Assembly: GCF_027557445.1 (NCBI RefSeq)
Contig: NZ_CP106841.1
Location: 1,722,001 to 1,786,000, forward strand
Reading direction: 5' to 3'
Source of the DNA: Paenalcaligenes faecalis
GTDB lineage: Bacteria; Pseudomonadota; Gammaproteobacteria; Burkholderiales; Burkholderiaceae_B
Length of the DNA: 64,000 bases
In this document: piece by piece, positions 18,829 to 28,546 of the stretch
Layout of the letters: every line of letters begins with the position of its first letter
Numbering within the stretch: the stretch's first letter is position 1
Notes under the pieces: generated by a model
What the model was told of the DNA's origin: nothing
Database searches by the model: none
What the model saw: the letters and a program-made list of their open reading frames with translations, nothing else
Position numbers and translations under genes: made by a program

Positions 18829-20191
18829 ACTGCTCTAGCCCCAATTGCTGAATAAGTCTCTGTTTTTTCGGCTGATTAATCACTACTACTTTCTCTTTTT
18901 GTTCAGCACTTAACTTTTGACTTTTTTCTTTGATCTGTGCCAGCACATCATAGTCTGCTCGCGGTGGACGCACCATAAAACGAGCATTGGTTTGTGCAAT
19001 GACATAATCTGGGGTAACGGTCTGCAGTAACAAAGGATCTATTTGACCCGCGGTGTGCACAAACACAACCCGTTTAAAAATCCGACATAAATAACTAAAC
19101 ATACTATAGCTAGACGACGATCCAAAAATTAAACACGTCGTATTTGTTAGTGCTTCCTCATACTCAATCAGCAACACCCGTCCAAAATTAGGTAACCCAT
19201 TATCAAACACCACCCAGTTTCTGTAGGTAAAGCTAACTAAAAAGGCCTCTAGCTGCACCGCATGAGGCTCTAGTTTTTTACCCAAGTCCCCCGAGTGACG
19301 CTTCATTTGATAGCGATCTTGCTCAAAAATGGAATCGACGTGTTTTTGATCCAAACCTAAACGCTGCGCTACTAAACAGCTAGCTAAACACGCCCCCTGC
19401 TGTGTCCAATGCGTATCCGTTTTGTAATAAGACTCATCACCCAACGCCTTCAGTTGTGCCACGGGGTATAAATACATCTCGGTGGGCATTAAATCAAAAA
19501 TCGCACTAAGTAGATTGTGCTCCGCCGCCTGATAGGGGTAATACTGAGTCAACACACTTTCCTTCGTTGGCGCGACTAAAAATACGGCCTTAGAACCAAA
19601 CGACTGCAGATGCCTCTGCCAACCTTGTAGGTAACGTTGCCATTGCAGCCCACACGACTGACTTAGCCCTAAATACCCTCGGTGCTGATCCACACTGAAA
19701 TTCGTATCATTGTCTAGAAATAGCCAACTACTTTTACCTTGTAAGACTTTTAACACTTGCTTCGCCGAGTTGTTCTGCTCTTCAGCAACCTCCGGCAAAT
19801 GAAGCTCTGTTAATAAGTGCACTTGCTCGCCCACATGTAAATACAAGGGTAAGCGCACCCCAGCTAAAGGCATGCTTAATCTAAACCCACACAGTAACTG
19901 CGCTTGATACGCTGTTTTTTCTTTAGAGCTCTGTACACTGTCGATCACATCTGGTCGCGCTCTATCCAAAGGCACATAGCGCACCAAGTTCTCATTCAAT
20001 TTTAAGCTTAGGTGTGGTTTATGCTTTGGGCCTAACTGCTCATAGACTTTAGGTTCTACTAAAACCCAGCCCTGTACGATCCATCCCGTTTTATCTTGAG
20101 GGTAACCATGCTCTTCACTGGGATAATCAATATGATAATTCCAAGAGGTCTCCCCGTGAGTTAAGCTAGACCACCATTTTTTTATATTCAA
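18812..20191 (-). CDS. AlgX/AlgJ-like polysaccharide O-acetyltransferase
   Basis: A 459-residue protein. From residue about 150 it carries the AlgX/AlgJ SGNH-hydrolase-like pattern: KSSWLFLDNDTN, VFLVAPTKESV, YYKTDTHWTQQGA (the Asp-His pair) and IFGSSSSYSMF, a likely nucleophile serine. Family members move acetyl groups onto exopolysaccharide, typically in the periplasm. The first 140 residues are a separate beta-rich region (GWIVQGWVLVEP), and no export signal is visible, so location is unclear. Translation probably begins at TTG 20191, because no ATG lies nearby in frame. It overlaps the downstream GT2 gene by 17 bases. No MBOAT acetyl-supply protein is encoded in the window. Confidence 0.65.
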   Translation of the reverse strand: MNIKKWWSSLTHGETSWNYHIDYPSEEHGYPQDKTGWIVQGWVLVEPKVYEQLGPKHKPHLSLKLNENLVRYVPLDRARPDVIDSVQSSKEKTAYQAQLLCGFRLSMPLAGVRLPLYLHVGEQVHLLTELHLPEVAEEQNNSAKQVLKVLQGKSSWLFLDNDTNFSVDQHRGYLGLSQSCGLQWQRYLQGWQRHLQSFGSKAVFLVAPTKESVLTQYYPYQAAEHNLLSAIFDLMPTEMYLYPVAQLKALGDESYYKTDTHWTQQGACLASCLVAQRLGLDQKHVDSIFEQDRYQMKRHSGDLGKKLEPHAVQLEAFLVSFTYRNWVVFDNGLPNFGRVLLIEYEEALTNTTCLIFGSSSSYSMFSYLCRIFKRVVFVHTAGQIDPLLLQTVTPDYVIAQTNARFMVRPPRADYDVLAQIKEKSQKLSAEQKEKVVVINQPKKQRLIQQLGLEQYVAEL

Positions 20192-20246
20192 TTTACTGTC
20201 TCAACATAAACTGCTGTGCACATCGCACTTAGAATTAGCTGTTTTT

Positions 20247-21728
20247 CTACTTGCGTAGCATTTTAGCGTCCACATCAAAAACTCGTGTATCCATGTATTG
20301 CGACATGTATAAGTCAGAGGGTGTTTGACTGCGACTATGCCAACTTTCATAGGCTTGCCTATAACGCTGACGCAAACCACCAAAAATAGAAAAGATATGA
20401 GTTTCAGAGCGCTGAGTTAAAGAATCTGCTCGAACTCTGCCAAAAGCCAACGGCAAACCGGCATGCACCTCGATCAAGGACTGCGAACCGTATGCAGTTA
20501 AAATACGATAATAATATTCGGTGTCAGCACTACACACGACAGCATCCCAAAAGCCCAATTCAGACACAACCTCTCGTCGCACCAATAATGAAGACACATT
20601 GCGATGCACCAAGCCATTCCAATCCTCAGGAGAGGACCAGCTGCCAAAAAACAGATCTTCGCTAGCTCGCACCCAATGCGATAAGCTACCTTTTAACTTG
20701 GGCTGTTGCAACAAAGGTAAAACCTGCTGCTCCAGTTTTTGTGGATGTGACCAATCGTCACTATCATGTACTGTAATAAACTGACCTTGGCTATGGGCCA
20801 ACCCCATATTCCGTGCTGCATACGCCCCCTGATTATGGGGCAATCGAATCAAGCGAATCCGACTATCTTGCCGAGCTAATTGCTGTACAAGAACAGAGGT
20901 ATCGTCTGTAGAGGCATCATCGACAACAATAATTTCCACATGGCGCCACGTTTGTGCCACTACACTAGTTATCGCTGTCACAATCGTTTTTTCTGCATTA
21001 TAGGCGGGCACTATCACACTAACTAAGCTATTCACCTGCTCCGTTTTAGAGTACGGTGTTTCTTGTAGGGGCATGCCTTGTAGCCGATCAAACAAAAGCC
21101 CGCTGGACTCTGTTTCTACGCCTATACCCATCAATCCTAAGCGGTCATAATGTGCATTCAAGTTTTGCCACCATTCGAGCGCGTTGGGCTTGCTGGCTAT
21201 GTTCATGCGCACCAAGCTTAAATCCACGCGCGGCCCGTATTGGCTTTTTAGTTGCTCCCAATACCTGTTAGCCTGTCCCGTATCCTGACGTCGCAATACC
21301 TCTAGCCACAAGAGTCGAGGCGCCAATAACCCAGGCACAGGTTGTTGGCACTGTATATAGAGCTCCATCACTGCTTGTACCTGAAGCCATCTCTGCTGTG
21401 CTGCATACCAACGCCCTAAAAACCAAGCTGCACTGCTTTTTTCCGCTTCATTTGTGCTTTGCAACAACTTGAGTAAGGCCTGTTCTGTCTGCTCGGGACG
21501 ATCTCCCCAAAGTCCAGTTTCCAGCTGTACTGCCTCTAAAGCACATGGCCAACGCCCTTCCATATAGCCATGATGGTAAAAATGCGACCATCCTTGCATC
21601 CCCGCTGCTAGGACCTCGGGGTATTGCTGCACATAATAGGACTCATCAAAATACGCAGGAGCCGCCGGCACCACAGCAGGCTCGAACTTTTTTGTCTTTT
21701 TAAACAAAGACTGAATAAACCTAAGCAT
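20247..21728 (-). CDS. GT2 glycosyltransferase with N-terminal capsule-type repeat
   Basis: A protein of about 493 residues. Near the N terminus is one copy of a short unit (YFDESYYVQQYPEVLAAG, then GYMEGRWP), which also occurs twice at the end of the upstream coiled-coil protein. A helical region of about 150 residues follows. The GT2 domain then begins LVSVIVPAYNAEKTI, with IIVVDDASTDDTS and FITVHDSDDWSHP carrying the metal-binding aspartates. The start chosen is ATG 21728, which has AAGG nine bases upstream; an in-frame TTG at 21758 abuts the preceding stop. Donor and acceptor are unknown. Confidence 0.78.
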   Translation of the reverse strand: MLRFIQSLFKKTKKFEPAVVPAAPAYFDESYYVQQYPEVLAAGMQGWSHFYHHGYMEGRWPCALEAVQLETGLWGDRPEQTEQALLKLLQSTNEAEKSSAAWFLGRWYAAQQRWLQVQAVMELYIQCQQPVPGLLAPRLLWLEVLRRQDTGQANRYWEQLKSQYGPRVDLSLVRMNIASKPNALEWWQNLNAHYDRLGLMGIGVETESSGLLFDRLQGMPLQETPYSKTEQVNSLVSVIVPAYNAEKTIVTAITSVVAQTWRHVEIIVVDDASTDDTSVLVQQLARQDSRIRLIRLPHNQGAYAARNMGLAHSQGQFITVHDSDDWSHPQKLEQQVLPLLQQPKLKGSLSHWVRASEDLFFGSWSSPEDWNGLVHRNVSSLLVRREVVSELGFWDAVVCSADTEYYYRILTAYGSQSLIEVHAGLPLAFGRVRADSLTQRSETHIFSIFGGLRQRYRQAYESWHSRSQTPSDLYMSQYMDTRVFDVDAKMLRK

Positions 21729-21758
21729 AATAAATAGCCTTAGTTGATTTTTTATCAA

Positions 21759-23501
21759 TTAAGGCTGCGGTTGACGCCCTTCAGCCTGCCCATGCCGCAA
21801 AAAATGCCACAATGGGTTCAGACCCGCCTCGACCACATCTGGATTCGACGCTAAATAAAAAGCAGAATCAAAGTGAGGAGAGGGGTTGCGACCCTCAAAG
21901 CCACCCATACGCATGTAGTGCAAAGCTGGGTTTTCCGACTGTACTGGATCTGCTGCAATATCTGGGTATTGCTCTAAATACCAAGCCGCATCAAACCAAG
22001 GGGTTTGCGCAATTTGCGCTGCGCGCTCACGGTCTTTTCGACGCGCTAAACGTTGTTCTTTTTTATAGGCTCGGCGCTCGAAAAAGGAACGCGGTAGCAC
22101 AGTGTGGTCTGGTGCATGAATGCGTAAATCAGACGCTACAACCAAATCTCGGCTTTCTGTTTCTTCAGGCTGCGCTGTGGCTGGCGGCTCTGTCGTATTA
22201 CTAATTGCTTCTCTTTCTGCCAAAATATACTTTTCTAATTCCTCTTGCACCAAGAATAACTGCTCTAGAATTAACTGATTTTCTTGAGAAAGCTCTTGAG
22301 CTTGTTTAACCGCATCGCTCTGAGCGATTAAACTTTGCTCATGGTTTGCCTTCACCTCAGCCAACTCCTTAGTCAGGGCCTCATTTTTAGTCGTTAACTC
22401 TACTACCTGCGTTTGAGCTTGCTCATTTTTAGTAGTTTGCGCCTTCAATTTTTTTACTTGATTCTGTAGATCCTCTAACTCTTGACGCAAACTACGTTTT
22501 ACAACTATTTTCTGCTCTAACTCCTCTTGGACTAGAAACAATTGCTCTAAAAGCAGCTGATTTTCCTGCCGCAGCTCATTATTTTCTTTTGTTAATTCAA
22601 CTACTTGATCCTGAGCCTGTTCAGCTAATTCTTGCTTCTCCTTTAAAAGCTTAGCTTGCTCTTGCTCCTTGTTACTGAACAACTGTTGTAGTTCTGTTAA
22701 CTGTTGCTGTAACTCGCTTTTAGCTAGCAACTGTTTTTCCAAATCCTCTTGAACAAACTCTAGTTGCTCTAAAACTAGTGTATTTTCTTGTTTAACTTTA
22801 TTAAAATCCGCAGTAATTGTTGTTATTTTTTGTTGTATTTCAAGTTGGTCTACCTTTTTTTGCTGTATACGGTCTAGTAACTCATAAGCAGAAAACGGCG
22901 TTGGCTTTAATTCAAAATTATCACCCAAAGGCCATGTCATGGCTTGAGTATACTGCAAGCACTGACTTAGCTCTGGCTGCTCATGTCGTAACTGTTTTGC
23001 TAAAGCCAGATACTCTGAATCTAGCAACACATGTTTAGATTCAACATCATCTAAAAAACTAGGCTGCTCTTGCTGCCATTCAGTCGCACAAACCTGCAAA
23101 AACTGCCTAGGGTATTGTAATAGCTGCCCAAGCTCGAACAACAAAGTCTGTTCTCGGTGCTTTCTGTAAAAAGCTTGAAGCTGATCTAGGCTTTTTTGCC
23201 AAATATGCAATGCCTCTTTGACTGGGGTTTGTGTCTGCGTTGTGATTGCCGTTAATGTCAACGGCAAATCAGCATAAAGCAAAATTACTTTACGCTGTGG
23301 ATACTCATTTAATAGTTGACTTAGTTCAGCCAACTGCTCGGCACCTGTCACTAATAAACTATGTTCTGTGGCTAAACTTGCTTGAGTTACTCCTTGAGCT
23401 GCTAAAGATCTGGCCTGACCTTCACTAAATCCTACCGCGGCCAGTATTTCCACAGCCTCTAGCCATTCACAATAGGCTCCCGCCCCTAGCACCAATGCCA
23501 T
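21759..23501 (-). CDS. Coiled-coil protein with C-terminal capsule-type repeats
   Basis: A 580-residue protein. Residues 1-215 are a globular region (MALVLGAGAYCEWL, VILLYADLPLTL). Residues about 220-430 are coiled coil in which a block ENxLxLEQLxxVQEELE recurs three times. The C-terminal 90 residues hold two copies of a unit of the type FDxxxYLxxxPDxxxxxxNPLxHYxxxGxxEGRxP, also seen at the N terminus of the next glycosyltransferase. Such units are widespread in glycosyltransferase proteins of proteobacteria. It may scaffold the capsule-assembly enzymes or measure chain length; that is inference. It lies 35 bases after kpsT. Confidence 0.6.
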   Translation of the reverse strand: MALVLGAGAYCEWLEAVEILAAVGFSEGQARSLAAQGVTQASLATEHSLLVTGAEQLAELSQLLNEYPQRKVILLYADLPLTLTAITTQTQTPVKEALHIWQKSLDQLQAFYRKHREQTLLFELGQLLQYPRQFLQVCATEWQQEQPSFLDDVESKHVLLDSEYLALAKQLRHEQPELSQCLQYTQAMTWPLGDNFELKPTPFSAYELLDRIQQKKVDQLEIQQKITTITADFNKVKQENTLVLEQLEFVQEDLEKQLLAKSELQQQLTELQQLFSNKEQEQAKLLKEKQELAEQAQDQVVELTKENNELRQENQLLLEQLFLVQEELEQKIVVKRSLRQELEDLQNQVKKLKAQTTKNEQAQTQVVELTTKNEALTKELAEVKANHEQSLIAQSDAVKQAQELSQENQLILEQLFLVQEELEKYILAEREAISNTTEPPATAQPEETESRDLVVASDLRIHAPDHTVLPRSFFERRAYKKEQRLARRKDRERAAQIAQTPWFDAAWYLEQYPDIAADPVQSENPALHYMRMGGFEGRNPSPHFDSAFYLASNPDVVEAGLNPLWHFLRHGQAEGRQPQP

Positions 23502-23536
23502 TTATTCTATTCCTTGTTTACCGTAATTAAGCACGC

Positions 23537-24196
23537 TTAGAGTGCATTGTAGTAATCAATGCCTGCTGCCACATCATCAAAATGATGAACTTGCCCCTTT
23601 TCCAAAACCAACACTAAATCACACATATCTTTAACTTGACTCATGCTGTGCGTCACCATAATGATGTTAGCTTTGCCTATTTTCTCTTGAAAAGCAGTAC
23701 GCGCTTTACGTTTAAAATGGGCATCACCGACTGACATGGCCTCATCTACTAAATAATAATCAAAATCAAAAGCCAGACTGATCCCAAATGCAACCCGACT
23801 ACGCATACCTGATGAATACGTCTTGGCCGGAGAGTCAAAGTAGCGTCCTATTTCTGCAAACTCTTCGACAAAGCGTATTTTCTCATGCAATTCCTCACCC
23901 CTAAAGCCCTGCACTCGCGCCACAAATTGAGCATTTTGTCGCCCGGTTAAAGAACCCTGAAATCCCCCACTGAGGCCTACGGGCCACGAAATGCGCTTGT
24001 CGCTGATGATTTGCCCACTATCAGGAGCATCCACGCCCGACAAAATATTCATCAAAGTCGACTTACCCGAACCATTTTTACCAATAATGGCCAGATTACG
24101 CCCTGGCGGGATCACAAAAGACAAGTCCTTAAACACATAGTGACGCCCTGTCTTATGATGCAAATAGGATTTGGTGAGATTTTTAATTTCTATCAT
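23537..24196 (-). CDS. kpsT: Capsule polysaccharide ABC exporter, ATP-binding subunit
   Basis: A 219-residue ATPase of the KpsT/BexA/CtrD type. Walker A is GKNGSGKST (39-47), the signature is SSGMRS (128-133), Walker B is YLVDEA (148-152), and the H-loop is in MVTHSM. The family length is about 215-220. With KpsM it drives export of finished polysaccharide across the inner membrane. It is separated from kpsM by ugd, an unusual arrangement, but gaps in this run are under 25 bases so all are likely co-transcribed. Confidence 0.92.
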   Translation of the reverse strand: MIEIKNLTKSYLHHKTGRHYVFKDLSFVIPPGRNLAIIGKNGSGKSTLMNILSGVDAPDSGQIISDKRISWPVGLSGGFQGSLTGRQNAQFVARVQGFRGEELHEKIRFVEEFAEIGRYFDSPAKTYSSGMRSRVAFGISLAFDFDYYLVDEAMSVGDAHFKRKARTAFQEKIGKANIIMVTHSMSQVKDMCDLVLVLEKGQVHHFDDVAAGIDYYNAL

Positions 24197-24210
24197 ATGA
24201 AGGAATTAGA

Positions 24211-25389
24211 TCAGGAGTCTTTACCAAAAAGATCCCGTGTATAGACCTTATCAAGCACATCACTTAGCTCATCGGACAATCGATTTGCTACAATGACATC
24301 AACCCGACGTTTAAAGTCATCCACATGTTTGACGACTTCAGAGTTATAGAAATGATCATCAGCTAGGGCTGGTTCATATACCAATACCTCGATGCCTTTT
24401 GCTTTAATGCGTTTCATAATGCCTTGGATACTGGATGAACGGAAATTATCTGAGCCCGCTTTCATCACCAACCGGTAAAAACCAACGACCTTAGGCTGTC
24501 TAGCCAAAATGTCTTCGGCCACAAAATCCTTACGTGTGCGGTTGGACTGTACAATCGCTGTCATCAGCTCTTGTGGCACTTGCCCATAATTAGCTAGTAA
24601 CTGTTTCGTGTCTTTAGGTAAACAGTAACCACCGTATCCAAATGAAGGGTTATTGTAATGATTACCAATTCTTGGGTCTAAACACACGCCTTCTATGATT
24701 TGCTGTGTATTAAGATTATGGGCAATTGCGTAGCTATCGAGCTCGTTAAAGAAAGCTACACGCATCGCCAAATAGGTATTAGAAAACAGCTTAATGGCTT
24801 CTGCTTCGGTGCTACTGGTAAGCAACACATCTATATTTTCTTTTTTAGCACCTTGTACAAATAATTCTGCTATTTGCTGTGCTCGTTCGGACTGCTCACC
24901 AATAATAATGCGTGAAGGATACAGGCAGTCGTATAACGCTTTGCCTTCTCTTAAAAACTCAGGTGAGAATAGGATTCTATCTGTATTGAATTTTGCGCAC
25001 AGCTCCTTGGTGTACCCTACAGGAATGGTTGATTTAATCAAAATTAAACAACTGTCATTGACCGCAAGTACTGCTTGTATGACAGACTCGACGGAGCTAG
25101 TATCAAAATGATTTTTTATAGGGTCGTAATTAGTGGGTGTGGCCACCACAACCAAATCAGCATGTTTATAGGTAGCAATGGCATCTGTAGTAGCAATTAG
25201 GTTGAGTTTTTCCTTTTCTAAATAGTGACTTATATCACTATCCACAATGGGAGATTTTTTAGCATTAATTTGCTCTATTTTTACAGGGTCAATATCTACC
25301 GCTGTCACTTGAAGCTTTCCTGCTAATAACACTGCATTAGAAAGCCCCACATAACCCGTTCCCACTACAGCGACATGCTCTATAACCAA
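24211..25389 (-). CDS. ugd: UDP-glucose 6-dehydrogenase
   Basis: A protein of about 392 residues with the NAD-binding motif [17 protein letters not shown], the TSSVESV region, [13 protein letters not shown], and the catalytic cysteine in [12 protein letters not shown]. The ending [11 protein letters not shown] matches enterobacterial Ugd. It oxidises UDP-glucose to UDP-glucuronate, so the capsule probably contains a uronic acid. Translation probably starts at TTG 25389, five bases after GGGAGG; a TTG at 25407 overlaps the ribosome-binding site and gives six extra residues. The gene is inserted between kpsM and kpsT. Confidence 0.93.
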   Translation of the reverse strand: MVIEHVAVVGTGYVGLSNAVLLAGKLQVTAVDIDPVKIEQINAKKSPIVDSDISHYLEKEKLNLIATTDAIATYKHADLVVVATPTNYDPIKNHFDTSSVESVIQAVLAVNDSCLILIKSTIPVGYTKELCAKFNTDRILFSPEFLREGKALYDCLYPSRIIIGEQSERAQQIAELFVQGAKKENIDVLLTSSTEAEAIKLFSNTYLAMRVAFFNELDSYAIAHNLNTQQIIEGVCLDPRIGNHYNNPSFGYGGYCLPKDTKQLLANYGQVPQELMTAIVQSNRTRKDFVAEDILARQPKVVGFYRLVMKAGSDNFRSSSIQGIMKRIKAKGIEVLVYEPALADDHFYNSEVVKHVDDFKRRVDVIVANRLSDELSDVLDKVYTRDLFGKDS

Positions 25390-25409
25390 AACAACCTCCC
25401 TACTCAAAA

Positions 25410-26210
25410 TTATTTACTTAACAAATGCTCTCGTCGAATTCTATACAATCCCAAAGCAAAAAACAAAAAAACTATAGTTAATGAAATGGGATATTGGTAA
25501 TTAATTCCTGGTATATCTGGATAATTCACAAAAATGCTAGATCTAATATTATCTATAATATGTGCAAACGGGTTCCACAACACCCAAGGTAAATACTGAT
25601 TGGGTATTATCCATAGCGGAAATATAACACCTGAAATTAAATATAATGGTAAAAAAAGTAACCTGATAAAGCTTTTAATATTTGGCATCACTTGGGCGAC
25701 CACACTAAAGACAACACCTAGCCCAACTGCAAACAAAATGCCTATCAGCAGCGCCCCCATCCACCGTAACGGATATGCCACACTTACGTCATAACCAAAC
25801 CAAAACCCCAAAGCAAAAATCAAAATTGCATACACACATGCTGAAATTACACACTCCACAATGACTCGTGCCGCATAGGTATCTAGGATTTTAATGTTAG
25901 GATAAGCAAATAAAGCACGATTGGCTTCTACCGAGTCCATTAACTTTAAGGCAATATTACGCATTAAAAAGAACGGCACCATCCCTGCTAATAACCACAC
26001 CGGAAAGTCCATGCCTGGTACAGCTCGGGCGCGTATCAACGTAAAGATCAACATCATAATAGTGATATGAGCAATAGGCTCAAACAGTACCCAAAACGCC
26101 CCCATGCGCCTTTCCCCAAAGCGCGTCTGAAACTCCCTTAACACCAAGGCGAAGATCACCGCCTTGGTAATTTGCCACGAACTGCGTCTGGTGCGTGAAA
26201 TCGCTTCCAT
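25410..26210 (-). CDS. kpsM: Capsule polysaccharide ABC exporter, permease subunit
   Basis: A 266-residue integral membrane protein of the ABC-2 type with about six hydrophobic segments. It has the family features [20 protein letters not shown] and [16 protein letters not shown] near the N terminus and [15 protein letters not shown] in the last third. It pairs with KpsT to export capsule polymer. Its start overlaps the stop of the outer-membrane exporter gene by one base at 26210, implying coupling. Confidence 0.92.
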   Translation of the reverse strand: MEAISRTRRSSWQITKAVIFALVLREFQTRFGERRMGAFWVLFEPIAHITIMMLIFTLIRARAVPGMDFPVWLLAGMVPFFLMRNIALKLMDSVEANRALFAYPNIKILDTYAARVIVECVISACVYAILIFALGFWFGYDVSVAYPLRWMGALLIGILFAVGLGVVFSVVAQVMPNIKSFIRLLFLPLYLISGVIFPLWIIPNQYLPWVLWNPFAHIIDNIRSSIFVNYPDIPGINYQYPISLTIVFLFFALGLYRIRREHLLSK

Positions 26211-27331
26211 TACAAATTCCCTACCGTTCTACCTAAAACTAAAACTTGAATAATGGGCGAGATTAGCTTTTGGAACTCGTACGCATGGGCATTGGTGACG
26301 TAAATAGCGTCTTCGGGGTGTACCAAGAACTGGCGCGCTAGGAACATAGCGGTGGGATCGCGCATGTCTAACTGAAAGACTAATGGTTTGCTATCTGAAA
26401 TTACGCGTTGTTCGGCGCTGTCGTAGGCAATTTCCTCGGGTAGACGGAACACAAACACACCGCGAGCATCGGCTTTGGCTTCAGCCAAACCGCCTACACT
26501 ACCTAAGACCTCGAGCAAGCTAGGGCTTTGTGAGGGGAAATCGTGTAGTCCGGGGCTGCCGACGGCACCCATAGCCACAAAGCGTTTACGGGCGCGCTCC
26601 ACCACAATTTCAGCATTGGGGGCTACGGGTTGGTTTAGGCCGTTTAGTAGGTCTTGGTAGCCAAAACTTTGTACGCTGTTACCCGTGCGTACCACTACGT
26701 TCACCAAGTACGGCTCTAGTTTCGGGCCACCAGCTTGATTAATAGCATCTAATAAAGTGAGAGGGCCTTCTAAGGTGCTAAAGCGCCCAGGCTTCACTAC
26801 ATCACCCACCACTAATACGGAGCCAGCCAAATCTCCCACTAGGGATACGTGCACTTGCGGCTCAGTGGTGTACTTGGCTATCTGTTTTAAGATCAAGTCT
26901 TCGGCTTGGTTTAAGCTGAGACCACCTACTTTTAAGCGCCCTGCATACGGTAAAGAGATTTGCCCTTTGGCATTCACTCGTACCTTATCAAATACCGTAC
27001 CACCTGTAGCTATAGGTGCAAATAGGGAACCCTCTTCGGCGCTATCGGCCATCATCACACTGATCACATCGCCAGCGCCTAGTTTTAGATCTGGCATGGA
27101 CGGCACCGAGACTTCGGGCTTAAGTGCAGCCAGTGGTGGGCGCATATAAGGAGCAATGGTGCTAGCAGATAATGACACGAGTTGGTATTGGCCATTTTCC
27201 GCATTCGACATTTCTGAATCTAAGATGGCGCCCTTAGTGGGGCCTGCCCCAGAAAAGATGCTGCTGGCACAGCCGCTCAGGGCGGTGATCATGAGCATAG
27301 AACCCAGCAATTTTAAGCTAATTGATTTCAT
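26210..27331 (-). CDS. kpsD: Outer-membrane polysaccharide export lipoprotein, BexD/CtrA/KpsD type
   Basis: A 373-residue protein with a lipoprotein signal peptide ending in LSGC, so the cysteine near residue 20 should be acylated. A polysaccharide-export domain (LKLGAGDVISVMMAD) and SLBB-type repeats (VLVVGDVVKPGRFSTLEGPLTLLDAI and VGSPGLHDFPSQSPSLLEVL) follow. It should form the outer-membrane channel for capsule. The size fits BexD/CtrA (about 380) rather than E. coli KpsD (about 560), so the symbol is used by role. It starts 6 bases after the upstream gene. Confidence 0.88.
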   Translation of the reverse strand: MKSISLKLLGSMLMITALSGCASSIFSGAGPTKGAILDSEMSNAENGQYQLVSLSASTIAPYMRPPLAALKPEVSVPSMPDLKLGAGDVISVMMADSAEEGSLFAPIATGGTVFDKVRVNAKGQISLPYAGRLKVGGLSLNQAEDLILKQIAKYTTEPQVHVSLVGDLAGSVLVVGDVVKPGRFSTLEGPLTLLDAINQAGGPKLEPYLVNVVVRTGNSVQSFGYQDLLNGLNQPVAPNAEIVVERARKRFVAMGAVGSPGLHDFPSQSPSLLEVLGSVGGLAEAKADARGVFVFRLPEEIAYDSAEQRVISDSKPLVFQLDMRDPTAMFLARQFLVHPEDAIYVTNAHAYEFQKLISPIIQVLVLGRTVGNL

Positions 27332-27337
27332 TCTTTA

Positions 27338-28444
27338 TTACTCGCGATGATCTTCTATGGAGGCCAATACAAATCGGGTTATGCCGTACAACAAGCATAA
27401 TGCGATGAATATAGTCAGTAGGTTGTAAAGGCGGCGGGGGTAGATGGATTCTTCGGGCATGTTGGGTTGCACCACACTGACCAAGCTGCGAATTTTTTTG
27501 CTGGCCTCTAGTTTGGCGTTTTCCACTACCGCAATGCTGGTTTTGTAGAATTCTTCGGCAATGGCAACGTCAATTTCATGGCGGCGGTACTGCGAGGCCA
27601 CCACGTTGAGTTTGTCACCGGCACCAGCAGAAATTAGGCGCTGATTTTCTGCCTGGAGCTGCTGCTCTAGAGCGCGCACTCGACTACGTTGGGCTCGTAC
27701 TTGGGGGGTGCTGTTATCTAAGGTGGCACTTAGGGTTTTAAGACGCGCATTTTCTTTGACGATTTCAGCTTCCAGTTCGGCAATGATGGTAGCTCTGGAC
27801 AGCGCGGTGGCCTCGGCATTTAATAAATTACTGCTGCGCTGAAAGGCCAACATGGATTCTTTGGCGTCTTCGTATCTATTTGTGGATTCGATTAATTCTT
27901 TTTGCGCAAAGTCTAATTGATCTGTTGCAATCTTTTGTGAGATTTCGTTTACAAATCTTTCGCTTTTAGCAAGGATTAACTTTAATGTTTGTTCAGCAAA
28001 ATCAGGATCCAGAGCTTGGACTTCTACCTGTAGCAAACCGGTGGTTTCGTCGTAGGTGGCTTTGACCAAACGCTGGTAGAATTTCACCTTGTCTTCTAAC
28101 GAGGCATCCGCGCTTAGCCAGTACAAGGGGTCGTTCCAACGGTCGGCAAAGTGTGCAGACCACTGTTCTTCTTGTTCAAGGTACTGCAACATGTCGGGCG
28201 AGGTGATGTATTCACGTAAATAAAGGGTTTCTTCGCGTGATACGGGGTCTATGCTGCTCATTAATAATGCCAAGCCGGGTATGTTGGCCTGTGAGCTGCT
28301 TTCTGCCTGCCGCACCACCACCTGAGCCGAGCTCACGTAGCGATCAGACGCAAAAAAGGCGTAATACACAATCGCTAGCAGCATAGGCAGCACAATGATG
28401 ACTAGAGCGAGTGGTTTTATTTTAGTTTTATTTGATGATGACAT
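27338..28444 (-). CDS. kpsE: Capsule export inner-membrane periplasmic adaptor, KpsE/CtrB/BexC type
   Basis: A 368-residue polysaccharide co-polymerase-type protein. One transmembrane helix lies near the N terminus (about residues 12-30) and one near the C terminus (about 340-360). A long periplasmic region between them has coiled-coil segments (AEIVKENARLKTLSATL, VRALEQQLQAENQRL). The motif RYVSSAQVVVRQ after the first helix is typical of the family. It links the KpsMT transporter to the outer-membrane channel. It is the first gene of the capsule run, with a likely promoter at 28483-28511. Confidence 0.9.
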   Translation of the reverse strand: MSSSNKTKIKPLALVIIVLPMLLAIVYYAFFASDRYVSSAQVVVRQAESSSQANIPGLALLMSSIDPVSREETLYLREYITSPDMLQYLEQEEQWSAHFADRWNDPLYWLSADASLEDKVKFYQRLVKATYDETTGLLQVEVQALDPDFAEQTLKLILAKSERFVNEISQKIATDQLDFAQKELIESTNRYEDAKESMLAFQRSSNLLNAEATALSRATIIAELEAEIVKENARLKTLSATLDNSTPQVRAQRSRVRALEQQLQAENQRLISAGAGDKLNVVASQYRRHEIDVAIAEEFYKTSIAVVENAKLEASKKIRSLVSVVQPNMPEESIYPRRLYNLLTIFIALCLLYGITRFVLASIEDHRE

Positions 28445-28482
28445 GAGACAAAATGTAAGGGGAAATTCCTAAGGGCTGCCAC

Positions 28483-28511
28483 ATTCTAGCTGTTATAGGG
28501 CTAGACACCAA
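28483..28511 (-). promoter_or_regulatory. Candidate capsule operon promoter
   Basis: On the minus strand TTGGTG (28506-28511) and TAGAAT (28483-28488) are separated by 17 bases, about 40 bases before the kpsE start. The -10 box matches five of six consensus bases; the -35 box is weaker. A run of 11 C (minus strand) ends about 35 bases upstream of the -35 box, in a position where length changes could alter an activator's phasing. Confidence 0.45.
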
Positions 28512-28546
28512 GAGGAAAGCGGAGGAATGTGTTGTTTTTGAGAATT

